Of a DNA stretch of 64,000 nt, positions 56,101-63,451 are shown one piece after another; position 1 is the first letter of the stretch; every line of letters begins with the position of its first letter. The notes beneath the pieces were generated by a model. The model was not told the DNA's origin, ran no database searches, and worked only from the letters and a program-made list of their open reading frames with translations. A program made the position numbers and the translations under genes. This stretch comes from Chitinophagaceae bacterium (lineage in GTDB: Bacteria; Bacteroidota; Bacteroidia; Chitinophagales; Chitinophagaceae), in NCBI GenBank assembly GCA_016715365.1, contig JADKAM010000005.1:339145-403144 (forward strand). Direction: 5' to 3'.

Positions 56101-56775
56101 TTATTTAACTACGATCCTTCTTTTTTAGGTGGCAATCCAAGTGTTGCATTCAGGATAAGATTTAAATCCGACCCCGGAATTGTAGCCGCAGGAGTTGCTA
56201 TTGATGATTTTGAAATTCTAGGCCCATTTAATGCAACACTGGCAGTAAGCCTTGTTAATTTTACTGCCGTTAAAAAAGACAATGATGCAATAATAAACTG
56301 GCATACAGCAAATGAAGTAGACATCAGTAATTATTTGCTGGAAAGAAGTTATGACGGTACAATTTTTTCACAGGTTACCACGCAGCCGGCAAAAAACAAT
56401 ACAGCAAACACCTATAATTATACGGATGTGAATGTTGTAACCAATGCGGTTACTGCAAAATATATTTACTACCGCTTAAAAATTATGGATAAAACCGGAC
56501 GCAGTAAATACAGCGAAATTGCAAAGATCACTGTAAGTAAAACGGCACCGCAAATTACCATTGGCCCCAATGTATTTACCAACTCTGTATCTGTGTATTC
56601 GAATGAAGCAATAAAAAATGTGGAAGTATATGATATGAATGGTAAACTGGTTTATCAAACGGTTAATATCATTGGTAATACAATTTTCTTTACAAATACT
56701 TTACCAAAGGGTGTTTATTTGTTTAAACTGTTTACAAACAGCGGAACCGTTACAAAAAAACTGGTAAAAGGATAG
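53173..56775 (+). CDS. Giant BNR-repeat / PKD protein with T9SS sorting domain
   Basis: The 1200-residue protein has a lipobox LFFSC (Cys25) after a hydrophobic signal. Residues ~85-740 are BNR/sortilin-like propeller repeats ('GLRRSTDGGTTWTKV', 'VLRTVNGGTTWTAR', 'FYRSTNSGATWTNV', 'VWESINGGTSWTSV'). A PKD domain follows (about 755-835: 'SWSWNFGDAGTSTSENPSHAYTTAGKYPVTLTI'), then a MAM/jelly-roll-like domain (about 850-1020). The C-terminal 'VSLVNFTAVKKDNDAIINWHTANE' region leads to a type A T9SS sorting domain. It is probably on the cell surface, perhaps binding or degrading glycans. Confidence 0.9.
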   Translation: MAFSTFNSFVKIITLAVTGMLFFSCKSINQYDLPKKKDGPRETRERDIRMMKDPALGYVPTERLLKAKQYRDQLWQSQNNAALPGVSWKPLGPKNQGGRTRTLLVDANDATGNTVWAGSVGGGLWKTTDITAAEPAWAPVNDLFANLAISSIAQDPSNTQIMYFCTGEEGYFNGDAIRGQGVWKTVNGGTTWAQLASTNGANFNACQKIIVTSTGVVMVATSTGLRRSTDGGTTWTKVLGAGLGITGAVNNLCYDVDIAANGDVYASLYGSVHKSTTSGATWGAAQTLGITASRIELACAPSDANYVYALVENANVVAGVLRTVNGGTTWTARTEPDDADPGIPNTDFSRSQAWYDLTIAVDPNNRDVLFAGGVDIFRSADGAGTWSQTSHWYGGFGFQNVHADQHFILFKPGSSAIAYFSNDGGVYRSANANTVTPTLDNKGTNYITAQFYSCAMLPTAISSYFLAGAQDNGSHQFTQGVVQNTTEVTGGDGAFCHIDQDQPQYQFTSYVLNDFYRSTNSGATWTNVVTSGGDFISPTDYDDLNNRMYMNDVAGGYRRWDDPQTGSTFAGISVVAFGGGNVSAVKVSPNTANRVFFGLDNGRVVRVDNAHTATPTSTNISTGLPAGYVTCIEVETGNDNHLLVTFSNYGVNSVWESINGGTSWTSVEGNLPDMPVRWALFNPNNNDQVIIATELGVWSTDNLNGGATVWGASNSGLGNVRVDMLQVRTSDKLVVAATHGRGLFTSDIFTDPTALFTADNVTTYLGVPVNFTSTSYKGTSWSWNFGDAGTSTSENPSHAYTTAGKYPVTLTINSGASTLTKTAYIHVLPNRGTPYTPANGGNFETNINDFGVNNVSGTPWQRGLSAVAGKSGFTSAANAWVTGLTGNYVDNTDASLMTPNYNFSAIGGYLLRFQSKRSTEAGYDGFRIEYTLDSGRNWLPLGTTVQAGWYNFANTVGDAAFPVNEAFFAGTVAAFTLFNYDPSFLGGNPSVAFRIRFKSDPGIVAAGVAIDDFEILGPFNATLAVSLVNFTAVKKDNDAIINWHTANEVDISNYLLERSYDGTIFSQVTTQPAKNNTANTYNYTDVNVVTNAVTAKYIYYRLKIMDKTGRSKYSEIAKITVSKTAPQITIGPNVFTNSVSVYSNEAIKNVEVYDMNGKLVYQTVNIIGNTIFFTNTLPKGVYLFKLFTNSGTVTKKLVKG

Positions 56776-57272
56776 AGAAAAAATATTTTTAAAGAAATGC
56801 CTTAAAGCGCAATCCAACGGGTAAACCGGCTGCTGCTTTAAGGCATTGGAGGTAAACAGGTTTCATTATTACTTTCTTATAACTCCAGCGGGTTAAGCTT
56901 CAAATCCAATATCATACAACAAAGATAGACGGAGGTGCATATTTAATACAGCGTTCTTATACCTGAAAAATAAACAGGTGAAACTACCTGCAACTGCTGC
57001 TTTCTTGTGTAAAAAACTGTCCGGTTCATATACAGCAAAAAAGCCGCCCATACTGATGTATGAGCGACTTTTACTTTTAGAAAACCCCCTGGAACTTCCT
57101 GCCAGGTAAGTTTAAAGTGTTCAAACATTCAAGCATGTGGCAGGAAACGAATTTATAATGCAATAACCGGTTTAACGTTGTTTGTAAACCAAAGTGATGA
57201 AATAAGTGCAGAAAAAAACAGCGTTATTATACGGGTTTTTAAAACAGGTATTACTACGTGGTTGGGTAATTG
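56776..57272. other. Long intergenic region with inverted repeats
   Basis: This ~500-base stretch carries a 13-bp inverted repeat (56796-56808 with 56835-56847), a second repeat (TTCCTGCCA at 57096 with TGGCAGGAA at 57138) and a minus-strand terminator (57037-57072). No credible protein gene is seen. It might encode a small RNA. Confidence 0.5.
57037..57072 (-). terminator. Minus-strand terminator, possibly of a small RNA or of the HK/RR operon
   Basis: On the minus strand a 15-bp stem with G-U wobbles and a 4-nt loop (arms 57058-57072 and 57039-57053) ends in six T. It is about 200 bases beyond the response regulator's reconstructed stop. Confidence 0.75.
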
Positions 57273-57940
57273 TTAAAGTCCTACCTGGAACAGGTTATTT
57301 TTGATGGCAAAGATGACAAGTCCTGCAGTATTGCGGCAACCGGTTTTTTGTAACAGGTTATTCCTGTGCCCTTCAACTGTTCTGGGGCTTATAAAAAGCC
57401 GTTCACCAATTTCAATATTCGACAGTTCCCTGCAAAGCAATACCAGGATCTCTTTTCCCTGGCGGTAAGCTCAATGGCAATATTACTGATGTTCCGGATC
57501 TCGCCGCTTTTGTATTGCGAAGTTTTACGCATGGCAGCCAGTGTATCCTGGTTAAAATAAAATCCGTTATTATGTGTGGTGTTGATGGCTGTAACCAGTT
57601 CATCAATCTCACAGTTTTTGGTAAGATAGCCACAGGCACCGGCTTCTATCATCTTGCCAATAAATCTTTCCTGGTTGTAGGTAGATAACACCAATACTTT
57701 TATGGAAGGATATTTTTTTTGCAGCACAGCATTTAATTCAACGCCGTTCATTTCGGGCATTTCCATATCTATTAATGCAATATGGGGAAGTGTATCACTT
57801 TGTTGAAGTTGCTCAATAAATATTTTTCCATTCTCCGCTTCAGATAATAAGGTAAAACCGGCAACCGATTTTATTAAACCGGCAAGCCCGCTTCTGAAAA
57901 GCTGCTGATCATCAACCAAAGAAATAAGTATATCACTCAT
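57273..57940 (-). pseudogene. NarL/LuxR response regulator, -1 frameshift in output domain
   Basis: The receiver domain (about 1-125) is intact: Asp10, Asp11, phospho-acceptor Asp58 in 'LIDMEMPEMNG', Ser86 and Lys108. At 57453-57456 one T (minus-strand A) seems to be missing in the run after 'IELTAREK'. Adding it restores a LuxR helix-turn-helix 'LSNIEIGERLFISPRTVEGHRNNLLQKTG' and a stop at 57273, 222 residues in all. As read, the protein ends early in unrelated residues and would not bind DNA. It is 5 bases from its histidine kinase. Confidence 0.85.
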
Positions 57941-57945
57941 ATTAT

Positions 57946-58722
57946 TTATGCCGGTTTGCCCGGCAATATTATTTTAATAAAAAAACCTTTTGATTCAGCC
58001 GGCATTTCGCTGGTTGCATGAATCATCCGCAGCCGGGCTTCTATATTCTGCATACCCATACCGCTTTTTTTGCCATTGGTTGTATCCATGCCTTTGCCAT
58101 CATCCTGGTAAGACAGCACGGCATTATTATTTTCTTCAAAACATCGTATCAAAATATTTTGTGCACCGGCATGTTTAACTGTGTTGGTCATTAATTCCTG
58201 AACAATACGATATATAGCCAGTGCAGTTTGCTCATCAAAGCTATCAATTTTTTCGCCGAGCTCATTTTCAAAATTCATTTTAATTTTTCCGGCTGCATTG
58301 AAGCTGTCAAAAAGTTCGTGCAGGGTATTCTCCAGCCCAAAAAGTGCCAGGCCCGGCGGCGAAAGGCTGTGAGAAATATTGCGTACAGTGGTAATGATGT
58401 TATCAATTAGCGGTTTATATGCCGGTGTTTGGGTTGTTGCTTCTACAGCCTGGCTCATGATCATTTTAAGGTTGGATAAAGATGCACCCACATCATCATG
58501 CAGATCGCGGCCAATCCGTTTTCTTTCTTCTTCCTGCGACAGCAATGTTGCATGCAACAGATTTTCGCTGTGATCCAACTCTGCTTTTTGCATGGATTCC
58601 TTTTGCAGGTTTATCCTGCGCTGGTAACGTATAAAAAAGAATATAAAAGAAGATGCCAGTATAAAAGTACCGAGCATGGCAAATAATACCAGTAGAAATA
58701 TATTGTCTGTTACTTTTTGCAT
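57946..58722 (-). CDS. Sensor histidine kinase (HisKA_3 type)
   Basis: The 258-residue protein has a single membrane helix (about 8-32) and no periplasmic sensor domain. The H-box 'RKRIGRDLHDDVGASLSNLK' has His75. The HATPase has N-box 'IVQELMTNTVKHA' and G-box 'DDGKGM'. It phosphorylates the adjacent NarL-type regulator. It overlaps the upstream membrane protein by 13 bases. Confidence 0.92.
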   Translation of the reverse strand: MQKVTDNIFLLVLFAMLGTFILASSFIFFFIRYQRRINLQKESMQKAELDHSENLLHATLLSQEEERKRIGRDLHDDVGASLSNLKMIMSQAVEATTQTPAYKPLIDNIITTVRNISHSLSPPGLALFGLENTLHELFDSFNAAGKIKMNFENELGEKIDSFDEQTALAIYRIVQELMTNTVKHAGAQNILIRCFEENNNAVLSYQDDGKGMDTTNGKKSGMGMQNIEARLRMIHATSEMPAESKGFFIKIILPGKPA

Positions 58723-59348
58723 ATAATAAAACCAATACTGAATAATAAGTACATAAAAACCACAAGGCAGGCATGTATATTCCAGATAATTAAAAAATTT
58801 GATAACGATACTTTGTAAGTAATCATATTTGAAAATATAAAAAGAATAAATGAACCTGAAAAGTAAAGGAATATACCTGTATTTAAATAAAAGTTTGGCA
58901 ATTTTAGCGGCTTTAAATCTAATGTGGCAATTTTAGCAAAGTAGTTTAGGGCAAATAATATGCAAATGATACTTTCGGCGTAACGGGTGTAACTGCTATA
59001 TAAATAAATGCTTTGGAAAAATAAAGCATTGAGAATACAAATAGCAAGAAATGCAACCTGCAAAAGAACGTACAATCTGTTTTGGTTATCTGGATCAAGT
59101 GTGTGTTTATAAAATGAGATGAGCATTAGTCCCTCTGCTAAAGTGAACAGGTGTACCAATGGGAGATTGTTTATATGGTAAACCCTGCCGATTATTGTAG
59201 CAATCGTATTTATCAATGCTGTTACAAGTAGATAATACCATATCAGTTTTAAGTTAAATGGAAGCGACCTGAATTTGATTAAGCCAGCTATAATAGGAAT
59301 GAGAATACATAAAGGAGCAATTACCGAATTAAAAGATTTCCAAAACAT
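58710..59348 (-). CDS. Multi-TM protein, likely sensor input of the HK/RR operon
   Basis: The 212-residue protein has seven hydrophobic segments, with 'YYLLVTALINTIATIIGRVYHINNLPLVHLFTLAEGLMLISFYKH' and an ending 'FSIGFIICKK'. I do not recognise a named family. The 13-base overlap with the kinase gene implies coupled expression. As the kinase lacks a sensor domain, this protein is a candidate signal receptor (inference). Confidence 0.7.
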   Translation of the reverse strand: MFWKSFNSVIAPLCILIPIIAGLIKFRSLPFNLKLIWYYLLVTALINTIATIIGRVYHINNLPLVHLFTLAEGLMLISFYKHTLDPDNQNRLYVLLQVAFLAICILNALFFQSIYLYSSYTRYAESIICILFALNYFAKIATLDLKPLKLPNFYLNTGIFLYFSGSFILFIFSNMITYKVSLSNFLIIWNIHACLVVFMYLLFSIGFIICKK

Positions 59349-59397
59349 AATACCTGCTTAAAATACAATATTAAACTAAAAAAGGTCTTTATGTAAA

Positions 59398-59427
59398 AGA
59401 AAAAGCAGTTCAGATTTGAACTGCTTT
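59398..59427 (-). terminator. Rho-independent terminator (minus strand)
   Basis: A perfect 11-bp stem (AAAGCAGTTCA with TGAACTGCTTT, loop of four) is T-rich on the minus-strand side. It is about 70 bases beyond the stop of the following small gene. Confidence 0.8.
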
Positions 59428-59493
59428 AGAAAAACTGAAAAATTAATAAGAAGTATATTATTATTTCAGGCAATTGATATCTGTTTAAAAATT

Positions 59494-59889
59494 TTAGTCT
59501 TCAAATAAAGGGCTGTCAATATCGCAAAGTTGCGGACACGGTGAAGTAAAGTCATAAATACTGCTTTGTGTTTCATCACTACCTGAAATACCTGGTACCT
59601 GGATACTTAATACGTCAAGATTATTTACATCTACCGGTACCAGCACTAATTTTAGAGTTGATATATCTGTTGGATCAGACATGCCCAGGTAGGCTCTTAC
59701 CGAAGTACATTTTGTAAAATCTGCCAAAGATGCAATATCCTGCATGGGGATGTTGAACGCACGGATATAATCCGGGTTTTTATCAATGCCCGAAATGTAA
59801 CTACGGTAATTTGCAGTGAAGGTAATTCCAGTGGATTCAGGAATACCAGGGCTTGGGAAAACCTGATTCAGGCTTGTTTGGTTGCTCAT
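59494..59889 (-). CDS. Small protein of unknown function with CPxxCD tail
   Basis: The 131-residue protein has no signal peptide. It has 'ITFTANYRSYISGIDKNPDYIRAFNIPMQDIASL' and ends 'CPQLCDIDSPLFED' with the only Cys pair close to the end besides Cys in 'KCTSVRAYLG'. I recall such sequences only as hypothetical proteins of Bacteroidota. A tail cysteine pair might bind metal or be a modified precursor peptide end, but nothing supports either. Single gene with its own terminator. Confidence 0.7.
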   Translation of the reverse strand: MSNQTSLNQVFPSPGIPESTGITFTANYRSYISGIDKNPDYIRAFNIPMQDIASLADFTKCTSVRAYLGMSDPTDISTLKLVLVPVDVNNLDVLSIQVPGISGSDETQSSIYDFTSPCPQLCDIDSPLFED

Positions 59890-60006
59890 AATTTTTTTTT
59901 AAGGTTGTTTTAAATAATAATACAGGATTTTAATTTATATTGAAATGCTATAACGTGTAATTTTCCGGTTTATTATAGCAGGAAGCTGGTTAATAATTCT
60001 TTTTTT

Positions 60007-61155
60007 ATGCTGCTTTATCATCAGAAAATGAATCAACTACATTTAAACGCATTTAATTCTCAAAAATTCAGATTCTGGTCTTTTGTCTCCATGTTTTTAC
60101 TGGTGTTTGTACATGGGTATAATTTAAACCAGCCTTATTTACAACCCTGGACCATGCCCGGCGAACCAATGACTGCTAGCGCCTTTACAGAATACTGGCT
60201 GGCCAATGGAATTTTTCGTTTTCGTATTCCCATGCTGTTCATCATATCAGGTTATTTGTTTGCCATCAGCGATCACAAGCCTTATAAACAAAGAGCCGGA
60301 AAAAGAGTAAGGACTTTATTATATCCCTATCTTATCTGGAGTGCGGTGGGTTTACTGCTTACGTTTTTGCTCGAGTTGTTTCCATACAGCAGGAATGTGG
60401 TTGCCGAAACACATATGATGCAACTGGATGAAACAAGAAACCTCTTGCATCAATATCAATGGTACGAAGTATTGGCACGCTGGATATTTTTCCCTGTATC
60501 TTATCAACTTTGGTTTATCAGGGTTTTGCTTATTTATAACCTGGCCTATCCTTTATTGCGCAGGTGTGTAATACACCGCATTGCTAAATGGATTTTCTTT
60601 TCCATTGCTGTTTTACTCTGGCTTGCCACTGCAGGTTTTGTATTGATAGAGGGAGAGGGGCTGCTGTTTTTTTCTTTGGGTATCTGGATGCAGAAAACAA
60701 ATTTTAATATTGATACACCCAACAAATGGTTACAGCCCAAAATCTGGTTCATGGTATTTATGCTCCTTTCTTTATGTAAAACATGGCTTGCTTTTCAGGT
60801 GCCTTTTAGCGGTATTGAACCGATACTACTGCTGCTGCACAAACTGGTTGTACTTAGTGGGTTGATATGTGCCTGGTATGGTTGCAATGCCCTGGTTAAA
60901 TATTTTATGAATAAAAAATGGTTTGCCTGGTTAACTGCTTTCTCTTTTATGATCTATGTATTGCATGCCCCGCTGGTAGTATATGCTACCAAAGCCATTT
61001 TTATGCAGTTCAGCAATTACAATTATTACCGCATCATTACTTTTATTGTATTGCCTTTGTGTTTAATTGCAGGTGCTGTAATATTTGGTGCTTTGCTGCG
61101 CAGATCATTGCCTAAACTGTACAGTTTTGTTACAGGTGGCAGGGGATTGGGTTGA
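60007..61155 (+). CDS. Acyltransferase 3 family membrane protein
   Basis: The 382-residue protein (or 375 from ATG 60028) has about ten membrane helices. 'WSFVSMFLLVFVHGYN' supplies the active-site His and 'FRIPMLFIISGYLFA' is the second conserved block. It transfers acyl groups to surface sugars, like OatA- or Wza-associated enzymes. Its sugar substrate is not known. Single gene. Confidence 0.82.
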   Translation: MLLYHQKMNQLHLNAFNSQKFRFWSFVSMFLLVFVHGYNLNQPYLQPWTMPGEPMTASAFTEYWLANGIFRFRIPMLFIISGYLFAISDHKPYKQRAGKRVRTLLYPYLIWSAVGLLLTFLLELFPYSRNVVAETHMMQLDETRNLLHQYQWYEVLARWIFFPVSYQLWFIRVLLIYNLAYPLLRRCVIHRIAKWIFFSIAVLLWLATAGFVLIEGEGLLFFSLGIWMQKTNFNIDTPNKWLQPKIWFMVFMLLSLCKTWLAFQVPFSGIEPILLLLHKLVVLSGLICAWYGCNALVKYFMNKKWFAWLTAFSFMIYVLHAPLVVYATKAIFMQFSNYNYYRIITFIVLPLCLIAGAVIFGALLRRSLPKLYSFVTGGRGLG

Positions 61156-61211
61156 GCTAAAAAAAACAAATTACCAAAACGAGTTTGAATTATACAAAGT
61201 ATGGAAGGGTT

Positions 61212-62510
61212 TTATTTGCACAGCAAGCTTTTCGCTGATTGCATAACCGGCACTTCTTGCCCGCCATTTTGTACATCAGCAACGTTATTGTATATACCGG
61301 GCGTAACCCTTACACAGCCTTGTTTACCCAACTGGCGTGCCACCGTAAAAATTTTATGTTCCTTAAATAAATAATCGGCAACCTCAGCTGCTGATTTATT
61401 TTTTATACGGAATGAAGCAATGGCACAAGACAGATCTGCAGGTGTCACCATTTCAACATTCGGATGATCTTTAACTGCATTAATCCAAATTGTTTTCAGA
61501 TAATGCAAACGCTTTGATATTTTATCTAAACCCATCATCCGGTGAAAAGCAATGCTATCAGGGATCGTCATAATCACTGCAAAAGGTGTGGTACCAAAAT
61601 GTGCCAGTTTATTTATGCTGCTTTCTGCTGCGGCTACATCGCCAAATAAAGGCTTCATTTCTTTTATCCTTTCCTTTTTAATGTACAACACACCGGCGCC
61701 AACGGGGTTGCCGATCCATTTGTGCAGGTTGAGGCCAACAAAATCAGATGACAGTTGCGGCAGGCTGAATGGTATTTGCCCCAATGCATGTGCCGAGTCT
61801 GTTATGGTATCAATACCCTTTGCTTTTGCCATGGCAGCAATCTTTGCAACTGGTATTATTAAGCCGTTGATATTGGAGACATGCGTAAGCAAAATAACTT
61901 TTGTTCTTGCTGTTATCAGTTTGCGGTACTGCTCCACAATTTCATCATCGCTTTGTGGCAGCAGCGGCATTTCAAAAGCATTCACTTTCAGTTGCCCTCT
62001 TGTTTCCAGCATTTTAAAGGCTTCAATCATGCTGAAATAATCAAGCTGGTTCAGCATCACTTCATCGCCCGGTTTAAACGGATATCCCTGTATGGCAATA
62101 TTCAATGCTTCGGTAGCATTGCGGGTAATGATGATCTCTTCATCTGATACTTCCAGAAATGCAGCCAGTTCTTTTTTAGCAGCAGCAGCAATGGCTGGAT
62201 AATCTTTGCGGGCAAACCTGGCAGCCTGCTCATTGGCGGTAATTATATTTTTTTGAAAAGCTTGCAGTACCGGTTTGGGTTGAATACCATAATAACCGTT
62301 TTCAAGGTTTATATAGTCATCTGCAACTGCGTAGTATTTCCGGGCAATGCGTTTCCAGTATCGTTCATCATCGGGCAGTCCTTCATCCAAAAAATCAATT
62401 GTATCCATACCTGATTCATCCGCATCAGCAGCAAGCGGTATTGCCGGTAACCCTGCTGCAAATAAACCGGCTCCCAGTTGTTTTAAGAATTTCTTTCTGC
62501 CCTGCTTCAT
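61212..62510 (-). CDS. Class V aminotransferase, exported (isopenicillin-N-epimerase-like)
   Basis: The 432-residue PLP enzyme has an N-terminal 'RKKFLKQLGAGLFAAGLPAIPLA' with a hydrophobic core like a signal peptide, close to a Tat-type opening. PLP residues: Asp238 in 'TDSAHALGQIPF' and Lys264 in 'LNLHKWIGNP'. It resembles isopenicillin-N epimerase and cysteine desulfurase-like enzymes but lacks the desulfurase loop Cys. The substrate is unknown; export of folded PLP enzyme by Tat is inference. Confidence 0.85.
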   Translation of the reverse strand: MKQGRKKFLKQLGAGLFAAGLPAIPLAADADESGMDTIDFLDEGLPDDERYWKRIARKYYAVADDYINLENGYYGIQPKPVLQAFQKNIITANEQAARFARKDYPAIAAAAKKELAAFLEVSDEEIIITRNATEALNIAIQGYPFKPGDEVMLNQLDYFSMIEAFKMLETRGQLKVNAFEMPLLPQSDDEIVEQYRKLITARTKVILLTHVSNINGLIIPVAKIAAMAKAKGIDTITDSAHALGQIPFSLPQLSSDFVGLNLHKWIGNPVGAGVLYIKKERIKEMKPLFGDVAAAESSINKLAHFGTTPFAVIMTIPDSIAFHRMMGLDKISKRLHYLKTIWINAVKDHPNVEMVTPADLSCAIASFRIKNKSAAEVADYLFKEHKIFTVARQLGKQGCVRVTPGIYNNVADVQNGGQEVPVMQSAKSLLCK

Positions 62511-62534
62511 GCCATAATTTTATCATGCTGTTAT

Positions 62535-63296
62535 TTAAAGTTCTACTTCTATGCCTGTACTAAAGTTGTACGTATCTGTAACAATACCTGCAGCCGGCGA
62601 TGCATCGTACTGGTAATTCCAGTTTATCCTGACTGCTATTTTTTTAGCGGCTTTTACTTTTAATGAACTCTGGTTCAGCAAACGGTAATCGCCTATATCA
62701 AACAATACCGGTTGGTAATACGTAGTGGTGGTAAGTTCAGTTTGTTTATTGGGTACAAATGTGATAGAAAGGTAGTTGCTTAAACGCCAGTCGTACAATG
62801 GCTTTGGCCGGTCTTTTTCTTTTTCTATTTCATACATGGGCAAAGTACCGGCGTAGATACGTAGTTTTTCTGCTCCCAGTATTTTAAACCTGGGCCCGGC
62901 TCCAAACAGGTACCTGTACTGAATCCTGGTAATTACATTTTGCTGTACCTGGGTAAAAGCTTCCAACCGCACTACTTTTGTAAGCTTATAATTATACCGG
63001 AAATGTAAAAAGCCATAGTCAACAAAAGACTTTTTATCTCCTTTTAAAAAACCATAGCCTCCCAGAAACAGGTACAGGCTTTTTTTAGATTTATACTGCA
63101 CATGTGCATGGGCATCAACTGCAAAAACTTTTTGTCCGTAATTGGTTAATGCAAAATTACCACCGGCTGTACCGGCCCAGCCGGTCGTGTCTGTCTGGTA
63201 GCGCTGACTTTCCATATTTACGATCTGGCCAATACATGTTTGTGTTACTGTACAGATGAATAAAGCCAGCAGTAATATCCCGTAATGCTTTCTCAT
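62535..63296 (-). CDS. DUF481-like outer-membrane barrel protein
   Basis: ATG 63296 gives 253 residues with a signal peptide (cut near 'TCIGQI'). Alternating strands ('YLFLGGYGFLKG', 'HFRYNYKLTKVVRLEAFTQVQQNVITRIQYRYLFGAGPRFKI', 'YNFSTGIEVEL') match DUF481, salt-induced outer-membrane proteins. It is 24 bases upstream of the aminotransferase gene, perhaps one operon. Confidence 0.75.
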   Translation of the reverse strand: MRKHYGILLLALFICTVTQTCIGQIVNMESQRYQTDTTGWAGTAGGNFALTNYGQKVFAVDAHAHVQYKSKKSLYLFLGGYGFLKGDKKSFVDYGFLHFRYNYKLTKVVRLEAFTQVQQNVITRIQYRYLFGAGPRFKILGAEKLRIYAGTLPMYEIEKEKDRPKPLYDWRLSNYLSITFVPNKQTELTTTTYYQPVLFDIGDYRLLNQSSLKVKAAKKIAVRINWNYQYDASPAAGIVTDTYNFSTGIEVEL

Positions 63297-63451
63297 AATA
63301 GAGCAGGTAAATTTTACTACAATATAAAGTGGATTTTTCAATTTTACAGGTTTACCGGGTTTAGTAAAGAGCCGGAATGTTAATAAAGCGGGTACCACCA
63401 TGAAATCATTTTAAGAAAATGTAGCTTATCTTTAGAAAAACAGAAACCACC

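Noticed and set aside
56943..57128. 61-residue minus-strand frame near the terminator
   Set aside because: Crosses a terminator hairpin and has no family or signal; a noncoding explanation fits better.
61552..62040. 162-residue plus-strand frame inside the aminotransferase
   Set aside because: Antisense shadow of a strongly supported PLP enzyme; no domain.
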